Below, in pieces: positions 15,609-21,625 of a DNA stretch of 23,286 nucleotides (positions are counted from its first letter, which is position 1; each line of letters opens with the position of its first letter). The DNA is taken from the NCBI GenBank assembly GCA_013362195.1, contig JABFWM010000080.1, positions 1-23,286 of the forward strand, written 5' to 3'. Source of the stretch: Acidobacteriota bacterium (GTDB taxonomy: Bacteria > Acidobacteriota > Vicinamibacteria > Vicinamibacterales > 2-12-FULL-66-21). Both the position numbers and the translations under genes were made by a program. The notes under the pieces were generated by a model. The model was not told the origin of the DNA. It saw only the letters and a list, made by a program, of their open reading frames with translations, and ran no database searches.

Positions 15609-17186
15609 TCAGCGCTTCTGGAACATCCGATCCAGGAACAGGTAGCGCGCGCGATTCCGCTCGGGTTCGGCGCGGGTGGTGACGTCGATGTGCATCACCT
15701 GCACCGTCTCGCCGCCGTTGGCGCGCGGCCACACGGGCAGGCCGGGACCGTTCGGATCGCCGTTCTTCACGAAGTTGGCGAAGTACTCCTGCATGGTCTG
15801 CGACACCTTGCGGTCGTCGTCCGTCCAGGCGTAGACCTTGTTGCCGTCGAGATTGCCCATCGCGTACTCGATTTCGGCGGAGTGCACGGCCCCGCGCGCC
15901 GGCCGTGCGTCCGGCGCGGCATTCGTCATCGCGGGCCGCGGACGCGAATAGTAATACCGGTAGGTCGGCTTCCCGGTTTGGCCGTGCAGCTCGAGCCATT
16001 TCCACGTGCTGTAGGCGATGAAGCGATCGCTCGCGAGATCGGTCGCGGCCTGCTCGATCTCCTCGGGCGTTGACGCGGCATAGACCCGTGCCGCCTCGTC
16101 GGCGCTCTCCGGGTAGAGGCGCTTCAGCCCCGCGGCGTAGCTCTCGGCGGTGGGCTCGGCGCCGCGCCCCAGCACGCCGGCGGAGCCGCTTTCGGCGGAG
16201 TTCCAGCCCGCGAGCAGCGGCACCGGCGCCTGCTGCCCCGCGGTGTAAATCTCGAGCGGCGTCTTCTGGAAGAGATACCCGTCGACGGTCGGGCCGAGCC
16301 GCGGCGCGTCCTGCCTCGCGGTCACGTCGAGGACCTGCTGCGCGGACATCGTGCGCAGGGCCCGAATCGAGGCCGCGCCGGCGGCGGCCGCGAACTTGAC
16401 GCCGGTCTGCTCCGCGTCCGACAACGGCACCGGACCGAGCGTCGGGTTGATGAGCGCGCCGCTCTCGCCGATCGCCCCGGCGATGAGATCCTTCGACAGC
16501 GGCGACGCCATCTGTGCGCTCACCGAGGTCGAGCCCGCGGATTCCCCCGCGATCGTGACGCGCCGCGGATCGCCGCCGAACGCGGCGATGTTGTCGTGGA
16601 CCCAGCGCAGCGCGGCCGCCTGATCGAGCAGCCCGTAGTTGCCCGACGCGGGGTGCGGCGATTCCTTCGTCAGGTCCGGATGCGCCAGGAAGCCGAACAC
16701 GGTGAGCCGGTAGTTGACGGTGAGCGCGACGATCCCCTTCTTTGCCATCGACTCGCCGTCGTAGCGCGGCTCCGAGCCGTCGCCGGCGATATAGCCGCCG
16801 CCGAAAAAGTAGACGAGCACCGGCAGACGATCGGCCGGCGCCGTCGCCGGCGTCCAGACGTTCAGGTACAAGCAGTCCTCGCTCACGCCGTTCGAGCGGA
16901 ACACCATGTCGCTGAACACGGGACGCTGCATGCAGCGCGGCCCGAACTGGACGGCCTGACGGACGCCGCTCCAGTTCTTCACGGGCTGCGGCGCCTTCCA
17001 GCGGAGGTCGCCGACGGGCGGCGCCGCAAACGGAATGCCCTTGTAGCTGCGGACGCCGCTGGCTTCCGTCGTGCCCTCGATCGTGCCGCGCGCCGTCCTC
17101 ACGCGCGGCGCCGCCGCCCCTTGATGGCCGGCGAGCACGGTGGAACTCACCGCCACTGCCGCTGCCAGCCCTCGCATCGTGGTCAT
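15609..17186 (-). CDS. Secreted type-B carboxylesterase
   Basis: This 525-residue alpha/beta hydrolase has a signal peptide (MTTMRGLAAAVAV, cleavage near residues 20-26). The nucleophile is S216 in GESAG. The oxyanion loop is FFGGGY (127-132). The acidic residue is probably the Glu of NSAESG and the histidine that of GAVHSAEIEYAMGN. C85 and C105 (SEDCLYLNVW) form the usual N-terminal disulfide pair. The family cleaves carboxylic esters. As first gene of a rhamnose transport operon it might remove acyl groups from plant or bacterial glycans so the sugar can be imported; that is inference. ATG 17186 is chosen because AGGAGG (17196-17201) lies nine bases upstream; earlier in-frame starts lack this. 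It is divergent from the sulfur operon. Confidence 0.9.
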   Translation of the reverse strand: MTTMRGLAAAVAVSSTVLAGHQGAAAPRVRTARGTIEGTTEASGVRSYKGIPFAAPPVGDLRWKAPQPVKNWSGVRQAVQFGPRCMQRPVFSDMVFRSNGVSEDCLYLNVWTPATAPADRLPVLVYFFGGGYIAGDGSEPRYDGESMAKKGIVALTVNYRLTVFGFLAHPDLTKESPHPASGNYGLLDQAAALRWVHDNIAAFGGDPRRVTIAGESAGSTSVSAQMASPLSKDLIAGAIGESGALINPTLGPVPLSDAEQTGVKFAAAAGAASIRALRTMSAQQVLDVTARQDAPRLGPTVDGYLFQKTPLEIYTAGQQAPVPLLAGWNSAESGSAGVLGRGAEPTAESYAAGLKRLYPESADEAARVYAASTPEEIEQAATDLASDRFIAYSTWKWLELHGQTGKPTYRYYYSRPRPAMTNAAPDARPARGAVHSAEIEYAMGNLDGNKVYAWTDDDRKVSQTMQEYFANFVKNGDPNGPGLPVWPRANGGETVQVMHIDVTTRAEPERNRARYLFLDRMFQKR

Positions 17187-17226
17187 CGGGACCATCCTCC
17201 TGTTCGCCAATCCCATCGCGGCGAAA

Positions 17227-17249
17227 CGCGACCGTATCATAGCGTCGCG
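17227..17249 (-). promoter_or_regulatory. Candidate esterase/ABC promoter and operator
   Basis: On the minus strand TATGAT (17236-17241) matches a -10 box at five of six positions and would give a 5' leader of about 43 bases before ATG 17186. It sits in the middle of a 6-bp inverted repeat, CGCGAC at 17227-17232 and GTCGCG at 17244-17249. No convincing -35 was found at normal spacing. The symmetry suggests repressor binding but is short enough to be chance in such GC-rich DNA. Confidence 0.35.
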
Positions 17250-17452
17250 CCGAGTCCGCGGGCCTCAAGACCCCGTTTACGCGGGCATCGATTGGTCATC
17301 ACCCTCGCGTGTAACGTGGATATGACGGATAGCGGCGTCGTCAGAACCCGCGGCTGATGCCTCGTCCTCGAGGCGACCGTTCAGCTCGCGCGTCGGCGCC
17401 GGACGCGGTTTGGTCATGCTATCCATGCGTCGCGCGCATGGGGCGCCGTGAT
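17250..17452. other. Divergent intergenic region, no gene recognised
   Basis: This stretch separates the esterase operon (minus) from the cysteine leader ORF (plus). It holds weak palindromes (CCTCGAGG near 17365-17376; a degenerate GCGGGCCTCAAGACCCC copy at 17258-17275) and a TTGGTC word at 17292. I could not define the promoter of the sulfur operon; it should lie here. Confidence 0.4.
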
Positions 17453-17554
17453 ATGGTGCGTGTCTTGATGCTTACCTCCCTCAACGCCTGTTGTTGCGGC
17501 GCCGCGTCGACCAGGTGTCGATGCGTCTGTACGGCGCCGGCGACGGGCGGGTAG
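17453..17554 (+). CDS. Cysteine-rich leader peptide of the sulfate-assimilation operon
   Basis: This 33-residue ORF lies upstream of the TauE-cysDNH operon. It carries Cys at 13, 14, 15, 22, 24 and 26 (CCCG and CRCVC clusters), six in fourteen residues. Four of the six codons are TGT although TGC would be expected in this GC-rich genome, and AGG and CGA arginine codons intervene, so translation here should be sensitive to charged tRNA-Cys. The stop (17552-17554) lies 26 bases before a hairpin that hides the ribosome site of the next gene. ATG 17453 has only a weak GGGG site at 17440-17443; ATG 17468 is an alternative start that keeps all cysteines. Polycysteine leader ORFs acting as cysteine attenuators are known in mycobacteria; the role here is inferred from that analogy and from position. 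Confidence 0.7.
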   Translation: MVRVLMLTSLNACCCGAASTRCRCVCTAPATGG

Positions 17555-17596
17555 AGACTCCAGAACCAGCAGCAGCCTTCCGGTCTTCTCCCCGTC
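17542..17596 (+). promoter_or_regulatory. Candidate anti-sequestration pairing of the attenuator
   Basis: GACGGG (17542-17547) can pair with CCCGTC (17591-17596), and AGAC (17555-17558) with GTCT (17583-17586). These pairings use the same bases as the 5' arms of the downstream hairpin, so the two folds exclude each other. A ribosome at the leader stop (17552-17554) would cover the left partner. One stalled at the upstream Cys codons would leave it free. The pairing is modest (ten base pairs with an internal loop) and is a proposal. Confidence 0.45.
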
Positions 17597-17671
17597 AGCG
17601 CGCGGCTTCCCCCTTGGTTCCATCGAGGCGTATCGCGCGCGGCTGACGCGCGCCCCACGGAGAAGCACCGG
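17580..17671 (+). promoter_or_regulatory. Shine-Dalgarno-sequestering hairpin
   Basis: The outer stem pairs 17580-17591 (CCGGTCTTCTCC) with 17659-17671, twelve base pairs with one bulged C at 17666. It buries GGAG (17659-17662) and the first G of the GTG start at 17671. The inner stem pairs 17593-17604 with 17636-17648, again twelve pairs with one bulged G at 17641, leaving a 31-base loop. No T-run follows, which argues for control of translation rather than transcription termination. Confidence 0.75.
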
Positions 17672-18546
17672 TGTTCAATTCGTACATTCCGGAACTCGCA
17701 GTCATCACGTTCGGCGCCGCCATTGTCAATGGCGCGCTGGGGTACGGGTTCTCGTCGATCACTGTCCCGCTCGCGCTGCTGTTCCTGTCGAACCGCCTCC
17801 TCAACCCCGCCCTCGTCCTGATCGAGGTGTTCCTCAACGCGTACGTGCTGTGGGTGAACCGCGACGCGCTCGCCGCGGTGCGGGCGAGGGTCTGGCCGAT
17901 CGTCGTCGGGCTCGTCCCCGGCGTCGTCATCGGCACGCTGGTCGTGACGCAGGTCCGGCCCGACTGGCTGAAGCTGGTGACCTATCTCGTGCTGCTGCCG
18001 CTGATCCTGCTGCAGGCGGCCGGTCTCCGCCGGGCGATTCGCGCGGAGCGCTCGTTCGGCTACCCGTTCGGCGCGGGCGTCGGCGTGCTCTATTCGGTCA
18101 CGACGATTTCCGGGCCGCCGCTCGCGGTGTTCCTGAACAACCAGGGACTCGCGAAGCGCGAATTCCGCGCGGCGCTCGGCTTCGTCCGGCTCGCCGAGTC
18201 GACGTTCACGGCGATGGCCTACGTCTCTGCGGGGCTGTTCACGCGCGAGAGCCTGGCGCTGACGCCGGCGATCGTGCCGAGCCTGATCGTCGGCGTGCCG
18301 CTCGGCGCGTGGCTGATTCGCCGCGTCAACGCGGAAACGTTCCGTCGCGTCTGTATGAGCTTCGATGCGTGGGTGGTCGGGTTCGGCCTCTCGCGCGTCG
18401 TGCAGTCGCTCGGTCTGGCCGCCGGCGCCGCGGCCTACACGGTCATGGCGGTGGTCGTCGTGATCGATGCGGTCCTCCTGTATCGGTTTTTTGCGCTGGG
18501 GCACGCGTCCTCGTTGACGAGTGTTCCGGATTCTCTTCCGTCGTGA
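17671..18546 (+). CDS. TauE/SafE (TSUP) family transporter, putative sulfur-oxyanion permease
   Basis: This 291-residue membrane protein of the TauE/SafE (DUF81) family has about eight hydrophobic helices in two repeats: first half starting A-A-I-V-N-G-A-L-G-Y-G-F-S-S-I-T-V-P (about 16-33), second half with VTTISGPPLAVFLNNQG. Members move sulfite, sulfoacetate, thiosulfate or other organosulfur anions across the inner membrane, in either direction. As first gene of a cysDNH operon it is a candidate sulfate or thiosulfate importer; that is inference, since no CysPTWA or SulP gene is in view. The start is GTG 17671 with GGAG eight bases upstream. Both are inside the predicted leader hairpin, so initiation is probably regulated. 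cysD starts 12 bases after its stop. Confidence 0.85.
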   Translation: MFNSYIPELAVITFGAAIVNGALGYGFSSITVPLALLFLSNRLLNPALVLIEVFLNAYVLWVNRDALAAVRARVWPIVVGLVPGVVIGTLVVTQVRPDWLKLVTYLVLLPLILLQAAGLRRAIRAERSFGYPFGAGVGVLYSVTTISGPPLAVFLNNQGLAKREFRAALGFVRLAESTFTAMAYVSAGLFTRESLALTPAIVPSLIVGVPLGAWLIRRVNAETFRRVCMSFDAWVVGFGLSRVVQSLGLAAGAAAYTVMAVVVVIDAVLLYRFFALGHASSLTSVPDSLPS

Positions 18547-18558
18547 GGTGACATCGGC

Positions 18559-19509
18559 ATGCACGGCACCCTCGAACACGAAGTCGACGAGCGCGTGGCG
18601 AATCCGGCCATCAATCTGGATCACCTGCGGGCGCTGGAAGCGGAGAGCATTCACATCCTGCGCGAGGTGGTGGCGGAATTCGCGCGGCCGGTGATGCTCT
18701 ATTCGATCGGCAAGGACTCCTCCGTCCTGCTCCGCCTGGCGCAGAAGGCGTTCTATCCGGGGCCGATTCCGTTTCCCCTGCTGCACATCGACACGACCTA
18801 CAAGTTCCGCGAGATGATCGAGTTCCGCGACCGCTACACCGCCGAAGTCGGCGCGCGGCTGATCGTGCACACCAACCGGGAGGCGATCGACGAGGGCACC
18901 CAGCCGTTTGCCGTCGGCACGCAGCGCTGCTGCGGCCTGCTGAAGACCAAGGCGCTCCTCGACGCGCTGCAGCAAGGCGAGTTCGACGCGGCGTTCGGCG
19001 GGGCGCGTCGCGACGAAGAACGCTCGCGCGCGAAGGAACGGATCTTCTCGCTGCGCGACGCGCGGGGGCAGTGGGATCCCAAGCGCCAGCGGCCCGAGCT
19101 CTGGCACCTCCTGAACAGCCGGATCCGCCCCGGCGAGAGCATCCGGGTGTTTCCGCTGTCGAACTGGACCGAGATCGACGTGTGGCACTACATCCACGCG
19201 GAACGCATCCCGGTCGTGCCGCTCTACTTCGCGCGCGAACGCGACGTCCTCGTGCGGGGCCACTCGCTGATCGTTCCCGAACAGCCGTTCGTGCCGCTGC
19301 TGCCGGGCGAGCGGCTCGAACGCGTGAAATGCCGCATGCGGTCGCTCGGCTGCTCGCCGTGCACGGGCGCGGTCCGGTCCGATGCCGACACGGTGCCGAA
19401 GATCATCCGGGAACTCGTGGCGGCAAAGCACTCGGAGCGGCAGCTGCGCGTCATCGATCACGATCAGGACGGCTCCATGGAGCTCAAGAAGCGGGAGGGC
19501 TACTTCTGA
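18559..19509 (+). CDS. cysD: Sulfate adenylyltransferase subunit 2
   Basis: This 316-residue catalytic subunit of ATP sulfurylase makes adenosine 5'-phosphosulfate from sulfate and ATP, together with the GTPase CysN. It aligns along its length with E. coli CysD: PP-loop YSIGKDSS (48-55), AAFGGARRDEERSRAKERIFS, GESIRVFPLSNWTE and the C-terminal GSMELKKREGYF. It is odd in carrying C124-C125 and C265-C268 (GCSPCTG) where E. coli has H-T-D and GCWPLTG. The pattern resembles the four iron-sulfur ligands of APS reductase. The start at 18559 has GAGGTG eight bases upstream. Its TGA shares one base with the cysN ATG (TGATG). Confidence 0.96.
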   Translation: MHGTLEHEVDERVANPAINLDHLRALEAESIHILREVVAEFARPVMLYSIGKDSSVLLRLAQKAFYPGPIPFPLLHIDTTYKFREMIEFRDRYTAEVGARLIVHTNREAIDEGTQPFAVGTQRCCGLLKTKALLDALQQGEFDAAFGGARRDEERSRAKERIFSLRDARGQWDPKRQRPELWHLLNSRIRPGESIRVFPLSNWTEIDVWHYIHAERIPVVPLYFARERDVLVRGHSLIVPEQPFVPLLPGERLERVKCRMRSLGCSPCTGAVRSDADTVPKIIRELVAAKHSERQLRVIDHDQDGSMELKKREGYF

Positions 19510-20810
19510 TGTCCGGCCTGCTGCGAATCTGCACCGCCGGCAGCGTCGACGATGGCAAGAGCACGCTCATCGGACGGCTGCTCTACGACTCGCGCGGCGT
19601 CTACGAGGACCAGGTCCGCTCCGTGCAAGCCGCGTCGCACAACCGCGGCGCCGGACCGATTGACTTCTCGCTGTTCACCGACGGCCTGCGCGCCGAGCGC
19701 GAACAGGGGATCACCATCGACGTCGCCTACCGCTACTTCGCGACCGCGCGCCGGAAGTTCATCCTCGCCGATACCCCGGGCCACGAGCAGTACACGCGCA
19801 ACATGGCGACCGGCGCCTCGACCTCCGACGTGGCGATCCTCCTCGTCGACGCGCGCCACGGCATCCGCGAGCAGACGCGGCGTCACGCGCGCATCGCGCA
19901 GCTGCTGGGGATCGCCAGCTTCGTGCTGGCCGTGAACAAGATGGATCTCGTCGACTTCGACCGCGGCGCGTTCGAGCAGTGCCGCGACGAGTTCGCGAAG
20001 CTGGTCGAGGGCGCGACCGTGCACGCCATTCCGATCAGCGCGCTCGACGGCGACAACGTGATCGTGGCGAGCGAACGGACGCCGTGGTTCCGCGGCCCGG
20101 GCCTGCTGCCCTATCTCGAGACCGTCGACGTCGCCGGGCGCGCCGAGCGCGCCGCCTTCCGGCTGCCCGTCCAGCTGGTGCTCCGGCCCACCCACGATTT
20201 CCGCGGCTATGCGGGCCGCATCGCCTCCGGCACGATCCGCCCCGGCGATCGCCTGACCGCCTGGCCCTCGGGCGTCTCCACTCGCGTCGCGCGCATCGCG
20301 ACGTGGGACGGCGATCTCGACCGCGCGTCCGCGGGCATGTCGGTGACCCTGGTGCTCGAGGACGAGATCGACGTCAGCCGCGGCGACGTGCTCGCGACCG
20401 ACGTCATCGAAGTCGGGCGGCGCTTCTCCGCCGATGTCGTCTGGATGGACGAACGTCCGCTCAACCCCGGCCGGCCGTACCTCCTCAAGCACACGACGCG
20501 CGTGGTGGCCGCCGAGCTCGATCAGCCCCTGGCGTTGAACGACATCGGACGCGTGGCCGTGACGACGGCCTCACCGCTGGTGTTCGATTCGTACGCGGAC
20601 AATCGCAGCACCGGCAGCTTCGTGCTGATCGACCCCGCGACCAACTTCACCGCGGGCGCGGGCATGATTGCGGAGGCGCTCCCCGAAGAGACGTCCGACG
20701 CGGCGTACCTGTCCGGCGCAGAGCGGATCGCGCGGGCCGCGCGCGCCGCGACGTCGGACGCCGAGGCGGTGGAGGCGGTCCGCCGCCTCGTCGAGGAGAT
20801 CCTGCGATGA
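19509..20810 (+). CDS. cysN: Sulfate adenylyltransferase subunit 1 (GTPase)
   Basis: This 433-residue regulatory GTPase of ATP sulfurylase couples GTP hydrolysis to APS formation by CysD. The G-domain motifs are present: GSVDDGKST (11-19), DTPGHEQ (88-94) and NKMD (143-146), followed by two beta-barrel domains as in elongation factors. It ends at LVEEILR and has no C-terminal APS kinase (CysC) domain, unlike CysNC fusions. It is slightly shorter than E. coli CysN (475). The start overlaps the cysD stop and the end overlaps the cysH start (ATGA), so the three genes are translationally coupled. The absence of CysC fits direct reduction of APS by the next gene product. Confidence 0.96.
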   Translation: MSGLLRICTAGSVDDGKSTLIGRLLYDSRGVYEDQVRSVQAASHNRGAGPIDFSLFTDGLRAEREQGITIDVAYRYFATARRKFILADTPGHEQYTRNMATGASTSDVAILLVDARHGIREQTRRHARIAQLLGIASFVLAVNKMDLVDFDRGAFEQCRDEFAKLVEGATVHAIPISALDGDNVIVASERTPWFRGPGLLPYLETVDVAGRAERAAFRLPVQLVLRPTHDFRGYAGRIASGTIRPGDRLTAWPSGVSTRVARIATWDGDLDRASAGMSVTLVLEDEIDVSRGDVLATDVIEVGRRFSADVVWMDERPLNPGRPYLLKHTTRVVAAELDQPLALNDIGRVAVTTASPLVFDSYADNRSTGSFVLIDPATNFTAGAGMIAEALPEETSDAAYLSGAERIARAARAATSDAEAVEAVRRLVEEILR

Positions 20811-21439
20811 GCGACGCGCGAGCCCTGATCGCGGACCAGATCGCGTCGGCGGCGGCGCCGTGCGTGACGTCGAGTTTCCAGGCCGAGTGCGTGGTGCTGG
20901 TCCACATGCTGCGCGAGGTCCGGCTCGACATTCCGGTCCTGTTCCTCGACACGGTGCATCACTTCGACGAGATGTACCGCTACCGTGATCGGATCGCGCG
21001 GGAGTGGCGCCTGAATCTGGTCACGCTGCGCGCCGACGAGCCGTCGCCGGGCTTGTGGCAGCAGGACACGCACGCCTGCTGTGCGCGGCACAAGGTCGGT
21101 CCGCTCTTCTCCGCGCTCGCGGGCTACGACGTGTGGTTCACGGCACTGCGCCGCGAGCAGTCGCCGACGCGGGCGAATCTCGGCGAAGTCGAGCCCTTCA
21201 CGCTGGAGAACGGCACCGTCCTCCGCAAGGTGAGTCCGCTCGCCGCGTGGACGACGAAAGAGGTGTGGGCCTACGCGAAAGCCCACGCCATTCCGCTCCT
21301 GCCGCTCTACGACGAGGGCTACACCAGCATCGGCTGCGAACCCTGCACGACCCGTCCGCTCGATCCGGGCGACCTGCGATCGGGCCGCTGGGGCGGCCAG
21401 AAGCGCGAGTGCGGCATCCACATCCAGCCGGGGCGGTGA
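20807..21439 (+). CDS. cysH: Assimilatory APS reductase (phosphoadenylyl/adenylyl-sulfate reductase family)
   Basis: This 210-residue enzyme reduces adenylyl sulfate to sulfite with a thiol donor such as thioredoxin. It has the four cysteines that bind a [4Fe-4S] cluster in APS reductases, C91-C92 (HACCARHK) and C177-C180 (GCEPCT), plus the catalytic C202 in the ECGIH tail. PAPS reductases of the E. coli type lack the four cluster cysteines, so APS is the likely substrate, which agrees with the lack of an APS kinase. The protein is a little shorter at the N-terminus than many homologues. The first visible motif is SSFQAEC rather than the usual S-F-G-A/S-E. ATG 20807 overlaps the cysN stop. 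No cysI or sulfite reductase gene follows in the window. Confidence 0.94.
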   Translation: MSDARALIADQIASAAAPCVTSSFQAECVVLVHMLREVRLDIPVLFLDTVHHFDEMYRYRDRIAREWRLNLVTLRADEPSPGLWQQDTHACCARHKVGPLFSALAGYDVWFTALRREQSPTRANLGEVEPFTLENGTVLRKVSPLAAWTTKEVWAYAKAHAIPLLPLYDEGYTSIGCEPCTTRPLDPGDLRSGRWGGQKRECGIHIQPGR

Positions 21440-21463
21440 GGCGCGCCGGACTCGCGTAGACGC

Positions 21464-21508
21464 AGCCGGGCTCCAGACCCGGCTCACGGCGGGTCTCAAA
21501 GACCCGCC
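21464..21508. repeat. Two GGG..CCC hairpins after the cys operon
   Basis: AGCCGGG (21464-21470) pairs with CCCGGCT (21478-21484), and GGCGGGTCT (21488-21496) pairs with AGACCCGCC (21500-21508) around a short loop. They begin 25 bases after the cysH stop and could end or protect the operon transcript. They belong to the same dispersed family as 1072-1217 and 4610-4659. Confidence 0.8.
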
Positions 21509-21535
21509 GATGTGTCCGCCGGGCGGCGGCGTATC

Positions 21536-21563
21536 GCAGAGCGCAACAAGGGTTGCGCTCTGC
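21536..21563. promoter_or_regulatory. Perfect 12-bp inverted repeat, candidate operator of the downstream regulator
   Basis: GCAGAGCGCAAC (21536-21547) and GTTGCGCTCTGC (21552-21563) are perfect complements around AAGG. The right arm contains the predicted -35 of the regulator promoter, so a bound repressor would block it. The sequence is unlike the GGG..CCC repeat family. A terminator for the cys operon is possible but no T-run follows on either strand. Confidence 0.55.
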
Positions 21564-21581
21564 AAAACACCGAGCGATAAT
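21553..21581 (+). promoter_or_regulatory. Predicted sigma-70-type promoter of the regulator gene
   Basis: TTGCGC (21553-21558) and GATAAT (21576-21581) are separated by exactly 17 bases. The -10 matches consensus at five of six positions, the -35 at three. Transcription would begin near 21588, giving a leader of about 38 bases before ATG 21626. Confidence 0.5.
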
Positions 21582-21625
21582 GCGCGTCCCGGACCCCACC
21601 GGCCCTTCAGCAAGCGAGCCCGTTG

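Noticed and set aside
17357..17452. Longer N-terminal extension of the cysteine leader ORF from 17357
   Set aside because: The extra 32 codons are arginine/alanine-rich without a ribosome site, and a short leader starting at 17453 or 17468 is more typical.
17593..17648. Intrinsic transcription terminator before the TauE gene
   Set aside because: The hairpin is strong but no T-run follows. The outer stem covers the ribosome site instead, so translational control fits better.
17419..19461. A 680-codon minus-strand open frame spanning the TauE and cysD genes
   Set aside because: The composition is that of a shadow, and the plus strand carries clear, conserved genes with overlaps and ribosome sites.
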